Source: Haloechinothrix alba
GTDB lineage: Bacteria; Actinomycetota; Actinomycetes; Mycobacteriales; Pseudonocardiaceae
DNA: 64,000 nucleotides
Assembly (NCBI RefSeq): GCF_900188115.1
Contig: NZ_FZNW01000017.1
Coordinates: 1 to 64,000, forward strand
Reading direction: 5' to 3'
Position 1 is the first letter of the stretch. Every line of letters begins with the position of its first letter. The position numbers and the translations under genes were made by a program. The notes beneath the pieces were generated by a model. It ran no database searches. It had not been told where the DNA came from and was given only the letters and a program-made list of their open reading frames with translations. Shown piece by piece: positions 35,279 through 44,061 of this stretch.

Positions 35279-35466
35279 GGGTAGTGCCGCAGAATCATCG
35301 GCGAAGCCAGCACCTGGGGAAACGAGGGGTCGCGACGTGTATGTGTTGCGGTCGGCGAGCGCGTCGTGCGGGACGTCGGATCGCTGACCGGGCCCGCGAC
35401 GCGGTTCTCCGCAATCCAACGGGGAGCCCGAAGAACCCAGCATCAATGAGCCGCTGTGAGGGGAAT

Positions 35467-37689
35467 GTGTCAACTCAGGGGTACGAAGAGGAATTGCGGT
35501 CCGAGCAGGACTATGTTGCCGGTCTTTACACGCGGCTCGATGCCGAGCGCGCCCGGGTGAAAGGCGAGTACGACGCGGCGTTACGGGGAACCGGCGGCAC
35601 TGCCATGGAGCGGGATATCGAGGTGCGCGCGCTGGCCAAGGAGGTGAAGCGGCTGGACGTGGCGGACAACGGGTTGTGTTTCGGCCGGTTGGACACCACT
35701 TCGGGCGAGCATTCCTACATCGGCCGGATCGGCCTTTTCGACGAGGAGAACGACTACGAACCGGTGTTGCTGGATTGGCGGGCGCCCGCGTCACGCGCGT
35801 TCTACGTCGCCACCGCAGCGAACCCGGAGAACGTACGCCGGCGCCGCCAGTTCCACACCCGCGGACGCCGGGTGGTCGATTTCACCGATGACGTTCTCGG
35901 CCGTCCGGACGGAAGCGAACGAGGGGACGCCGCCCTGCTCGCGGCGGTCGACGCGCCACGCGGCGACGGGATGCGCGACATCGTGGCGACGATCCAGGCC
36001 GAGCAGGACGAGATAATCCGGCTCGATCACCCGGGGGTGCTGGTGATCGAGGGCGGCCCGGGAACCGGCAAGACCGTGGTGGCGTTGCACCGCGTCGCGT
36101 ACCTGCTCTACACCCAGCGGGAGCGGATGGAACGCCACGGTGTGCTCGTGGTCGGGCCCAACCCGGCGTTCCTGAACCACATCGACCGCGTCCTGCCGTC
36201 ACTCGGCGAGTCCGACGTGGTGTTCATGACCCCCGGAGACCTCGTACCCGGTCTGCACGTCACCGCAGAGGACACCCCGCGAACCGCCCGGCTCAAGGGC
36301 TCGCTGCAGATCCTGGATGTGCTGGCAGCGGCCATCGCCGATCGGCAGCGGCTGCCGGAGCACCCGCTGCCGATCGAACTCGGAGAAGTCACGGTGCGGA
36401 TCGACGCCGAGACCGCGGAGTGGGCCATCCAGGAGGCACGCGCGAGCGGGCTGCCGCACAACGAGGCCCGTACGGTGTTCACCGAGATCCTCACGTGGGT
36501 GCTCACCGAACGGGCGATAGCCCGGATCGGCCGAGGGTGGCTGACCCGTCAGGACCGCCAAACATGGGAGGACATGCGGGCGGACCTGCTCACCGAGCTC
36601 GCGGAGGACGACACGTTCACCGCAGCACTCGACGAGCTCTGGCCGGTACTGACGCCGGAAACGCTGCTGGCGACGCTGTACGCATCCCCCGAGCGGCTGC
36701 GGGCGGCCGGCGCCGACGAGGCGTTGTGGCGCGCCGACGGCGACGCCTGGACGGTGTCGGACGTGCCGCTGCTCGACGAACTGATCGACCTTCTCGGTCG
36801 CGACAAGGCGGCTGAGGACTCCGCCGAGCAGGCAGCCGAGCGGGAGCGGAAGGCCGAGGCATCGTACGCCGCCGGCGTCCTGGACGTCCTCGTGGACCGC
36901 CAGGACTCGATGGACGACGAGGACCATCTGTTCGCGACGGACCTGCTCTACGCCGAGGACCTGGCCGACCGTTTCGTCGAGCACGACACCCGGGACCTCG
37001 CCGAACGTGCCGCAGCGGACCGGGACTGGACCTACCGGCACGTCGTGGTCGACGAGGCCCAAGAGCTATCCGAAATGGACTGGCGCGTGCTGATTCGGCG
37101 CTGCCCGGCGCGGTCCTTCACCGTGGTCGGCGATCTCGCCCAACGCCGCTCGGAGGCCGGGGCGACATCATGGCAGGAGATGCTGGAGCCGTACGCGCCC
37201 GGCCGCTGGGCCTACCGGTCGCTGTCGGTGAACTACCGCACCCCGGCCGAGATCATGACCGTCGCCGCAGCGCTGCTCGCCGAGTCAGCACCCGGGGTCC
37301 AGCCACCGGAATCGGTCCGCGCGCGCGGTGTGCAGCCATGGTCCAGGCGGGTCACGGCAGACGAACTACCCGCCGCCATCGACGACTTCGTCCGCGACGA
37401 AGCCGGCCGCGAAGGCACCAGCGTCGTGATCGGGCCACCGGGCGTGCCGGGCACGGCGGTGCCTGTGCCGCCCTCGGAGATCAAGGGCCTGGAGTTCGAC
37501 GCCGTCCTCGTCGTGGAACCGGAACGGATCCTCGCCGACGGCCCACGCGGCGCGGCCGAGCTCTACGTCGCCCTCACCCGCGCCACCCAACGCCTCGGCG
37601 TCCTGCACACGGGGCCGTTGCCGCAGGTCCTGGCCGGCCTCGCCGAGACCGGGCCACCCATCCAGGCCAGGAGCCAACGGTCCGCGTAG
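35467..37689 (+). CDS. helR: HelR, RNA-polymerase-associated UvrD-like helicase, rifamycin resistance
   Basis: 740 aa, HelD-type. The N-terminal coiled-coil (YEEELRSEQDYVAGLYTRLD onward) inserts into RNA polymerase channels; Walker A is GGPGTGKT (196-203), and the UvrD motifs VVVDEAQELSEMDW and ALTRATQRLGVLH follow. HelR proteins displace rifamycins from RNA polymerase. I prefer the GTG at 35467 (VSTQGYEEEL), which follows GAGGGG; in-frame ATGs at 35446 and 35341 are possible. The RAE upstream fits rifamycin induction. The gene is convergent with aztA. Confidence 0.9.
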   Translation: MSTQGYEEELRSEQDYVAGLYTRLDAERARVKGEYDAALRGTGGTAMERDIEVRALAKEVKRLDVADNGLCFGRLDTTSGEHSYIGRIGLFDEENDYEPVLLDWRAPASRAFYVATAANPENVRRRRQFHTRGRRVVDFTDDVLGRPDGSERGDAALLAAVDAPRGDGMRDIVATIQAEQDEIIRLDHPGVLVIEGGPGTGKTVVALHRVAYLLYTQRERMERHGVLVVGPNPAFLNHIDRVLPSLGESDVVFMTPGDLVPGLHVTAEDTPRTARLKGSLQILDVLAAAIADRQRLPEHPLPIELGEVTVRIDAETAEWAIQEARASGLPHNEARTVFTEILTWVLTERAIARIGRGWLTRQDRQTWEDMRADLLTELAEDDTFTAALDELWPVLTPETLLATLYASPERLRAAGADEALWRADGDAWTVSDVPLLDELIDLLGRDKAAEDSAEQAAERERKAEASYAAGVLDVLVDRQDSMDDEDHLFATDLLYAEDLADRFVEHDTRDLAERAAADRDWTYRHVVVDEAQELSEMDWRVLIRRCPARSFTVVGDLAQRRSEAGATSWQEMLEPYAPGRWAYRSLSVNYRTPAEIMTVAAALLAESAPGVQPPESVRARGVQPWSRRVTADELPAAIDDFVRDEAGREGTSVVIGPPGVPGTAVPVPPSEIKGLEFDAVLVVEPERILADGPRGAAELYVALTRATQRLGVLHTGPLPQVLAGLAETGPPIQARSQRSA

Positions 37690-37727
37690 CGGTTCGGGCG
37701 GGGATGCGTGTTGATCGACGCCCGTCG

Positions 37728-38417
37728 TCAGGGACCTGAGGCCGGGACCGGCAAGCCCGAGACCGGGGCGTCGTCTACCGCAACTCTGCCGTGCTCGATC
37801 CGGACACGATGATCGGCATGCAGCGCCGCGCCCGTGTCGTGCGTCGCATGAATCACCGTGACCCCGCTCGCGCACACCTCGCCGAGAAGCTTCGTGATCA
37901 TCGCTTGCGCTTCCGCGTCCAGACTCGCAGCCGGCTCGTCCAGCAGCAGCACGTCGGATCGCTGTGCGAGCCCTTGGGCGAGTAGAGCACGCTGACGTTG
38001 ACCGCCCGAGAGGGAGCCGAGCGGGCGCGATGCCAGGTCGGTGATGCCGAGGCGTTCCATGCATTCGTCGACGATGGCCCGGTCCGCCGTCGCGAGACGC
38101 TTCCGGAGACCGAGGTGCGCCCACCGCCCCATTGCGACGGTGTTGCGCACGGTGACCGGAAGCGTGTCCGGGACGGCACTGCGCTGGACCACCAGCGCAG
38201 GCCGAAACGCGTGCGCGCGGTGCACGGCGCCCGAGGCAACGGGATGGATGCCTGCGATGACGCCCAGCAGGGTCGACTTGCCCGAGCCGTTCGGCCCGAC
38301 GAGCGCCGTGACGCGTCCGGCCGGGACGTCCGCGTCGACGTCCCGCAATGCGGTGGTGGGTCCGTAGACGGCCGAGACCGCGCGGAGCCGGACGGCGGCA
38401 GGTGTGGGACAAGCCAT
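37728..38417 (-). CDS. aztA: Zinc ABC transporter ATP-binding protein AztA
   Basis: 229 aa. Walker A GPNGSGKST, signature LSGGQRQRALLAQ, Walker B VLLLDEPAASLD and the switch His in VIHATHDTG are all intact. It energises uptake of zinc with AztB and AztC. The ATG at 38417 follows GGAGG closely. It is transcribed away from aztB across a Zur-like palindrome, so both arms of the locus would be repressed by zinc. Confidence 0.88.
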   Translation of the reverse strand: MACPTPAAVRLRAVSAVYGPTTALRDVDADVPAGRVTALVGPNGSGKSTLLGVIAGIHPVASGAVHRAHAFRPALVVQRSAVPDTLPVTVRNTVAMGRWAHLGLRKRLATADRAIVDECMERLGITDLASRPLGSLSGGQRQRALLAQGLAQRSDVLLLDEPAASLDAEAQAMITKLLGEVCASGVTVIHATHDTGAALHADHRVRIEHGRVAVDDAPVSGLPVPASGP

Positions 38418-38432
38418 ACTACCTCCAGCTGG

Positions 38433-38453
38433 TAATGACAATGATTTTCATTA
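38433..38453. promoter_or_regulatory. Zur-like palindrome between aztA and aztB
   Basis: A 21-bp AT-rich near-palindrome, arms TAATGACAAT and ATTTTCATTA around a central G, with two mismatched pairs. It resembles Zur boxes (TGAAAATnATTTTCA type) and lies 15 bp from either start codon. Confidence 0.78.
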
Positions 38454-38466
38454 TAGTCTTGCCGGC

Positions 38467-39363
38467 GTGGAATGGTTGTCCGCCCCGTTCGAGGTCTCGT
38501 TCGTCGCGCGAGCCCTGCTAGGGGGCTTGCTGGCCTCGGGGATCTGCGCTCTGGCCGGCACGTGGGTGGTGCTGCGCGGCATGGCGTTCCTCGGCGACGC
38601 GATGGCGCACGGGATGCTGCCCGGTGTCGCCCTCGCCTCGCTGCTGGGAGGCAGCCTGTTTCTGGGCGCGGCCCTGAGCGCCGTCGCGATGGCGCTCGGG
38701 GTGACCGCTCTGACGCGCTCGCCGCGCCTGTCCCAGGACACGAGTATCGGGCTGCTGTTCGTCGGAATGCTGTCGGCGGGCGTGATCATCGTGTCGCACT
38801 CGCAGTCGTTCGCTGTCGACCTGACGGCCTTGCTGTTCGGGGATGTGCTCGCGGTGCGCCCGCGGGACCTGCTGGTACTGGCGGCAGCGCTCACCGCGGC
38901 CGCGACCGTTTCACTGGTGGCTCACCGCGCGTTCGTGGCGCTGTGCTTCGACTCCCGCAAGGCCGTGACCCTCGGACTACGACCCCGGTTGGCCCATGCC
39001 GGGATGCTCGGTCTGGTCACGCTGGCCATCGTTTCGTCCTTCCACGTGGTGGGCACGCTGCTGGTCTTCGGGCTGCTGATCGCTCCAGCCGCGGCGATGG
39101 TGCTGTGGGCCCGGCGAATCCCGGTGATCATGCTTGGCGCGGCGCTTCTGGGAGCGTTGTCCACGTTTTCGGGATTGCTCGTGTCATGGCATACGGGCAC
39201 CGCCGCCGGAGCCACGATCACCGCGATCGCGGTTGCCTTGTTCTTCCTCTCCGCGGGGGCGGCGTATGTGCGGGGGCTGCGGGGGCTGCGGGGGCACTGC
39301 CTGCCGACAACTGCGGTTGCCGCGGGACGGTCCTCCGGGAAGGAGCTCGAGTACACGGGATGA
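38467..39363 (+). CDS. aztB: Zinc ABC transporter permease AztB
   Basis: 298 aa, ABC-3 (ZnuB-like) permease with about eight membrane helices (ALLGGLLASGICALAGTWVV, MAFLGDAMAHGMLPGVALAS, TLLVFGLLIAPAAAMVL). The GTG at 38467 (VEWLSAPFEVSF) starts only 13 bp after the Zur-like box with no ribosome site, so the mRNA may be leaderless. Its stop overlaps the next start in ATGA. Confidence 0.87.
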   Translation: MEWLSAPFEVSFVARALLGGLLASGICALAGTWVVLRGMAFLGDAMAHGMLPGVALASLLGGSLFLGAALSAVAMALGVTALTRSPRLSQDTSIGLLFVGMLSAGVIIVSHSQSFAVDLTALLFGDVLAVRPRDLLVLAAALTAAATVSLVAHRAFVALCFDSRKAVTLGLRPRLAHAGMLGLVTLAIVSSFHVVGTLLVFGLLIAPAAAMVLWARRIPVIMLGAALLGALSTFSGLLVSWHTGTAAGATITAIAVALFFLSAGAAYVRGLRGLRGHCLPTTAVAAGRSSGKELEYTG

Positions 39364-40553
39364 GACTCACTTGTGGATACGGCGCCACACTCCCAAGCAC
39401 AGCCGGGGTGTTGCTGCTGGTGGGTTGCGGTCCCGGCGCAACCCAGGCCGTCGGCGACGGGGAATCCGCGCCGCACGGCTACGTCGAGGGCGCCGAGGAG
39501 ACCGCGGAGCCCCAGCGGCGCCTGGTCATGGCCGAGGCGGAGAGCGGTGCGGTACACATACTCGACCCGGCGACCGAGGACGTGACCAGGGTCGGAGAGG
39601 TGCCGGGGGCGCGGGAGATCGCGACCGACGGGCGCTTCGTGTATCTCGGCACGGGCACCGATGCGGCCGTGCTCGACAGCGGTGCGTGGACGGTCGACCA
39701 CGGCGATCACGCGCACTACTACCGGACCGAAGCCGATATCGCGGGCCGCACCGAGGCGGGCAGCGGGCTGGGTGCCGCCGGAGACGCCGCGGTAACGGCG
39801 CTGACCTCCGACGAGGGTTCACGGGTACTCGACAGGATCGCCCTCGAGGAGGACGGTGAGATCAACGAGACCGCGTCCGTGGAGGGCACAGCGGTCCTCG
39901 CCCTCGGCGAACGACTGCTGGTCGCAGGGGCAGGAGGCGCGGACTCGGTTCGGGTGGTGGACAGGGACGGCGAGCGTGCGGAGCCGGAACTCGCAGCGGA
40001 CTGCCGCGATCCGAAGGGCCAGGCATCGACGAGGCGCGGCGCCGTGTTCGGGTGCTCGGACGGCGCCCTTGTGGTGACCGAAGGGGACGACGGCGGTTTC
40101 GACACGACGCGCATCCCTTATCCCGCGAGCGCCGATCCGGTCAAGTCGTTTCACCACCGTCCCACCGCACCCGTTGTGGCTGGAGTCAACACCGGCCGCG
40201 AGGTGTGGGTGCTCGACATCGCCGGGGAAAGCTGGACGCTCATCGACACGGGGGTGCCCGCTCTCGCCGCGAGCGCGGCGGGCGAGGAGAAACCGGTACT
40301 CGTCCTGGGTACCGACGGTGCATTGCGCTCGTACGATCCCGCTTCCGGGGAGCAACTGGCGGAGAGGGATCTGATGGAGGCGCCGGACGGTGACACCCCG
40401 AAGCCGCGGATCTGGATCGACACCAGTCGCGCCTACGTCAATGATCCGGAAGGTCGGACCCTTCACGAGATCGACTACAGCGACGATCTCCGTATCGCGC
40501 GCGAGTTCGACCTCGATTTCGGTCCCGACCTCATGGTCGAGACGGGATGGTGA
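39360..40553 (+). CDS. Beta-propeller lipoprotein, AztD-like, between aztB and aztC
   Basis: 397 aa. A signal peptide with lipobox LLVGC is followed by repeated beta strands (RLVMAEAESGAVHILDPATE, VLVLGTDGALRSYDPASG) of a propeller. It shares LVLGTDGAL and similar blade patterns with AztD encoded three genes on, so the two are probably distant paralogues. A His cluster (DHGDHAHYY) may bind zinc. The start overlaps the aztB stop. Classical azt operons have one propeller chaperone; a second one here suggests a divided metal-delivery role. Confidence 0.78.
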   Translation: MRLTCGYGATLPSTAGVLLLVGCGPGATQAVGDGESAPHGYVEGAEETAEPQRRLVMAEAESGAVHILDPATEDVTRVGEVPGAREIATDGRFVYLGTGTDAAVLDSGAWTVDHGDHAHYYRTEADIAGRTEAGSGLGAAGDAAVTALTSDEGSRVLDRIALEEDGEINETASVEGTAVLALGERLLVAGAGGADSVRVVDRDGERAEPELAADCRDPKGQASTRRGAVFGCSDGALVVTEGDDGGFDTTRIPYPASADPVKSFHHRPTAPVVAGVNTGREVWVLDIAGESWTLIDTGVPALAASAAGEEKPVLVLGTDGALRSYDPASGEQLAERDLMEAPDGDTPKPRIWIDTSRAYVNDPEGRTLHEIDYSDDLRIAREFDLDFGPDLMVETGW

Positions 40554-41500
40554 TCGGCATGCCGTCCACCCCGTTCCGGCCTCGTGCGGTCACCGCGATT
40601 CTCGTCGCAGCCTGCATCGTGACACCGGCCGCACTGACCGGGTGCACCGCCCTCGGCGGTGACCGCTCCGGGATCGTCGTCACGACCAACATACTCGGCG
40701 ACGTCACCCGTTCCATTGTCGGTAACGACGCCGAGGTCACCGTGCTGATGAAACCCAACGCCGACCCGCATTCGTTCGGGATCTCCGCCCAGCAGGCCGC
40801 CGAGCTGGAGGAGGCCGAGCTCCTCGTCTACAACGGACTCGGCCTGGAAGAGCAGGTCCTGCGTAATGTCACCGCCGCCGAGGAGGCCGGCACGCCCGCA
40901 CTCGCGGTCGGCGAGCACGTCGACCCCATCGACTACATCGCGGGCGACTCCGAGGGCGAACCCGACCCCCACTTCTGGACCGATCCGCTCCGCATGGCCG
41001 AGGCGGTCGGCCATATCGCCGAGACGGTCGTCGACCGCGTCGATGGCGTGGACGACGAGCGAATCCGCGCCAATGCCGAGGAATACCGGCTCCGGATCGA
41101 GGAACTGCATGAGGATGCCACCGAACGATTCGCCAACATCCCGCCGGAGCGCAGGAAGCTCGTCACCAACCACCACGTGTTCGGTTACCTCGCCCAGCGC
41201 TACGACTTCGATGTCGTCGGTGCGGTCGTGCCGAGCGGGACCACGCTGGCATCGCCGAGCAGTGCGGACCTGAAGTCGCTGGCCGACGCCGTCGCCGCGA
41301 CCCGCGTACCCGCGGTCTTCGCCGATTCCTCCCGGCCCGACCGCCTCGCGCGGGTCATGGCTGAGGAAGCAGGCCTCGACATCGAGGTGGTCACGCTGTT
41401 CTCCGAGTCGCTCACCGAGGACGGCGAGGGAGGTGCGACCTACCTCGAGATGACCCGCAACAACATCGAGTCCATCGCAGCGGGTCTGACGAACGAATGA
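40547..41500 (+). CDS. aztC: Zinc-binding lipoprotein AztC (ZnuA-type substrate-binding protein)
   Basis: 317 aa. The lipobox is ALTGC. Zinc ligands are expected at the His of DPHSFGISAQQ, of DPHFWTDPLR and of TNHHVFGYLAQ, and the Asp of FADSSRPDRLA. The family's His-rich loop is replaced by an acidic segment (GDSEGEPDPH). The start is ATG 40547, overlapping the previous stop, or 40559. It delivers zinc to AztB. Confidence 0.9.
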   Translation: MVIGMPSTPFRPRAVTAILVAACIVTPAALTGCTALGGDRSGIVVTTNILGDVTRSIVGNDAEVTVLMKPNADPHSFGISAQQAAELEEAELLVYNGLGLEEQVLRNVTAAEEAGTPALAVGEHVDPIDYIAGDSEGEPDPHFWTDPLRMAEAVGHIAETVVDRVDGVDDERIRANAEEYRLRIEELHEDATERFANIPPERRKLVTNHHVFGYLAQRYDFDVVGAVVPSGTTLASPSSADLKSLADAVAATRVPAVFADSSRPDRLARVMAEEAGLDIEVVTLFSESLTEDGEGGATYLEMTRNNIESIAAGLTNE

Positions 41501-41502
41501 CA

Positions 41503-41539
41503 CGCCCCGGCAACGGCGGTCGCTGTCGTTGCCGGGGCG
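41503..41539. terminator. Strong hairpin between aztC and aztD
   Basis: A perfect 13-bp stem, CGCCCCGGCAACG and CGTTGCCGGGGCG, with an 11-base loop, just after the aztC stop. It has no U tract. It may lower aztD expression or protect the upstream message. Confidence 0.6.
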
Positions 41540-41574
41540 CCACCACCGTCCACCACGAAAGAGGGAGCAGGAAA

Positions 41575-42756
41575 ATGGCAGGTAGGAACACACCCCGTTC
41601 GTCCGGAGGCCGCGCGACCCTCCCGGCGTTACTCGCCGCCGGCCTGGCGGTGAGTGCGTGCGGAGGCTCGGGCGAAGCCGGCCCCGGGAACGAACCGTCG
41701 CAAGACGTGGCCTCCCCGCTCGTGGCGACCTACGACGGCGGGATCTACGTGATCGACGGCGATTCCCTGGAGGTCGCCGAGGACGTACCGCTGGACGGGT
41801 TCAACCGTCTCAACCCGGCTGGCGACGGCAAGCACGTTCTGGTGTCGACATCCTCGGGGTTCCGGGTACTCGACGCCGTGGGAGCCGAACTCAGCGACGA
41901 CGAGTTCGAGGCACCGGAACCCGGGCATGTGGTGCACCACGCGGGCAGGACGGTTCTCTTCTCCGACGGTACCGGCGAGATCACCGTCTTCGACCCGGAC
42001 GACCTCGGCGACGGGCTACCCGAGACCGAGAAGCACAGCACGGAGCACCCCCACCACGGCGTCGCCGTGCAGCTGGAGAACGGTGAGCTGGTCGTGACCC
42101 TTGGCAACGAGGAGGAACGGCCCGGCATCCGGGTGCTCGACGCCGATGGTGACGAGATCGCCGGCTCGGAGGACTGTCCCGGGGTGCACGGCGAGGCCAC
42201 CGCGCAACATGAGGCGGTGGTCATCGGATGCGAGGACGGGCTGCTGGTCTACCAGGACGGCGACATCACCAAGGTCGACAGCCCCGAAGACTACGGCAGG
42301 ATCGGCAACGTGGCAGGCGACGAGGAGTCGCGGTACATGCTCGGCGACCACAAGACCGATCCCGACGCGGAGCTGGAACGTCCCGAGGAGGTCTCTGTCA
42401 CCGACACCGGCAGCGGCACCCTCGAGTTGGTGGATCTCGGCACCAGCTACAGCTTCCGTTCGCTGGGCCGTGGCCCGCACGGTGAAGGGCTGGTCCTGGG
42501 TACCGACGGTGCGCTGCACGTGATCGACATGGAATCCGCAAAGGTCACGGACACCTTCCCGGTGATCGACGAGTGGCAGGAGCCCATGGAGTGGCAGGAG
42601 GCACGGCCCACCCTGTTCGTACGCGACCACACCGCCTATGTGACCGAGCCCGCGCAGAACGCGATCTACGCTGTGGACACCGGGTCCGGCGAGATTCGCG
42701 CGGAAGGCGAGCTTCCCGAGGCACCGAACGAGTTCACCGGCATCGCAGCAGGCTGA
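41575..42756 (+). CDS. aztD: Zinc metallochaperone AztD
   Basis: 393 aa beta-propeller protein with a lipobox (LAVSACGGS). Blade repeats include PLVATYDGGIYVIDGDSLEV, LVSTSSGFRVLDAVG and LVLGTDGALHVIDMESA; His-rich EKHSTEHPHHGVAVQ could bind zinc. AztD proteins hand zinc to AztC. The ATG at 41575 follows GAGGGAGCAGG. A strong terminator lies just downstream. Confidence 0.85.
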   Translation: MAGRNTPRSSGGRATLPALLAAGLAVSACGGSGEAGPGNEPSQDVASPLVATYDGGIYVIDGDSLEVAEDVPLDGFNRLNPAGDGKHVLVSTSSGFRVLDAVGAELSDDEFEAPEPGHVVHHAGRTVLFSDGTGEITVFDPDDLGDGLPETEKHSTEHPHHGVAVQLENGELVVTLGNEEERPGIRVLDADGDEIAGSEDCPGVHGEATAQHEAVVIGCEDGLLVYQDGDITKVDSPEDYGRIGNVAGDEESRYMLGDHKTDPDAELERPEEVSVTDTGSGTLELVDLGTSYSFRSLGRGPHGEGLVLGTDGALHVIDMESAKVTDTFPVIDEWQEPMEWQEARPTLFVRDHTAYVTEPAQNAIYAVDTGSGEIRAEGELPEAPNEFTGIAAG

Positions 42757-42771
42757 CGGCGGCGTACGTGT

Positions 42772-42819
42772 GCGGAATCCCTGCAGGCCTCGTACCGTGT
42801 TGGCCTGCGGGGATTCCGC
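42772..42819. terminator. Terminator after aztD
   Basis: An 18-bp stem with one mismatch, GCGGAATCCCTGCAGGCC and GGCCTGCGGGGATTCCGC, loop of 12. Its last bases overlap the start of the 229-bp repeat at 42816. Confidence 0.75.
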
Positions 42820-43044
42820 GCTCAGGAGTCGCCGGTCGCGGACGGGAACCGGGGCTCGCGTTTCTCCCGCAGGGCAGCGGTGCCCTCGGCGACGTCGGGA
42901 CCCATGAACGTCAGCATCTCGTAGGCCGCGGACTGGTCAAAGATCGGCCCGGCCGTCCTGAGCCAGTTGTTCAACGCTCGCTTGGTCCAGCGGATCGCCG
43001 TCTGGGAACCCGTCGCGAGGGTCTGCGCGACGTTCAGCGCCTCG
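42816..43044. repeat. Left 229-bp direct repeat of the 43-46 kb island
   Basis: Identical to 46038-46266 except for one base (T at 42881 for C). It contains the 3' end of the enoyl-CoA hydratase gene, here detached from the rest. The period is 3,222 bp. Confidence 0.95.
42822..43044 (-). pseudogene. Detached 3' end of the enoyl-CoA hydratase gene
   Basis: The minus strand encodes the last 74 residues of the intact protein at 46044-46850 ([20 protein letters not shown] onward, ending PSATGDS-stop) with one changed residue, but no start or upstream domain. It exists only as part of the repeat. The stretch 43045-43160 after it shows no gene. Confidence 0.9.
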
Positions 43045-43160
43045 CCACGACCGCCGTCGAGGCTGGGCGCTGAACACCCGGATGACGCAGGTGCACGGCC
43101 CGCACACGGTTGCCCGTACTCAAGCTTATTCGACCGTTGCCAAGTCACTACAGGGTCAGG

Positions 43161-44048
43161 TCAGAACGGGTTCCACGTCCATGGTCGAGCAATGTCCCCG
43201 CGTAGGCAGGAGATGCGATGGCGTGTCTCGTGGGCGGCATGGCTGCTGGTGGCGGCCTTGCCCAGCACGAAGATCACCCAACGCAGCTGTTGGATGTCGG
43301 CGAGCACGCGGAAGGCGGCGGTGGCGGTGACGTCATGACCGCCGTAGGCCATGACGAACTCCTCGTAATCAGCGCTGCTCAGACGCGCGAAATCCGTATA
43401 GTCGACCGCGACCGGAATCAGATCCCAATCCGGATGACCGCGCGAGACATGTTCCAGGTCGAGCAGGACCGGCTCCGTCTCTTCGGGCACCGCGACGTTT
43501 CCTTGCCAGGCGTCACCATGAATGACTCCCCCGGCCCGGTCGAGTCGCAGCTGCTGAAGCTGTTCGCGGAGATCGTGGACACGCCGGGCGAGCCAGGTTC
43601 GCTCCTGTTCAGGCACGTGTAGAGCTTCGGCAATGCGCTCGTCCAGACCACCGAATGGATCGAAGGACGGCAGTTCCGGTTGGTCGGGAGGATCAAGGGT
43701 GTGCAGCGACCGCAGCACCCCGCCGAGTTCACCGGTGGTGGCCGATCGATGCACGGGTAGTTGCTCCCACCAGGTCACCGGCCTGTTGCCAACCATGGTC
43801 GGCTGAGGCACGTCGTCAATGGCCCTGACGACAGGGAGACCCGTGGCAAGGAGCCAGCGCGATACATCGACCTGCCGTGCAGCACTCTCCTGCGAACCAC
43901 TCGGTCCGACCCGAGCGACTATCCCACCAGGAATCCGGTACATCACGTTGGAACCATCACGGATCACCACCGCTCCGGTGGCATCCAGGCCAGCCAACCG
44001 AGCCGCAGCGGTGAGTACGTCCTCTGTCGTCGTCAGCGGTGTCGTCAC
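43161..44048 (-). CDS. Aminoglycoside-phosphotransferase-fold protein
   Basis: 295 aa kinase-like (APH/choline kinase) fold. The catalytic loop VIHGDAWQGNVAV has the HxDxxxxN pattern and the metal Asp is in VLLDLEHVSRGHPDWDL. The N-terminal nucleotide-binding lobe has a weak Gly loop (VVIRDGSNVMYRIPGG). The GTG start at 44048 is 13 bp after the XRE-TPR stop. It could phosphorylate an antibiotic or a small metabolite; the substrate is unknown. Confidence 0.85.
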   Translation of the reverse strand: MTTPLTTTEDVLTAAARLAGLDATGAVVIRDGSNVMYRIPGGIVARVGPSGSQESAARQVDVSRWLLATGLPVVRAIDDVPQPTMVGNRPVTWWEQLPVHRSATTGELGGVLRSLHTLDPPDQPELPSFDPFGGLDERIAEALHVPEQERTWLARRVHDLREQLQQLRLDRAGGVIHGDAWQGNVAVPEETEPVLLDLEHVSRGHPDWDLIPVAVDYTDFARLSSADYEEFVMAYGGHDVTATAAFRVLADIQQLRWVIFVLGKAATSSHAAHETRHRISCLRGDIARPWTWNPF

Positions 44049-44061
44049 GATCCTGATGCTC

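Noticed and set aside
34363-37689. 1,108-codon frame that would fuse the membrane-protein region with helR
   Set aside because: The N-terminal 370 codons are an out-of-frame reading of the upstream gene and cross the RAE; helR starts at 35467 or slightly upstream.
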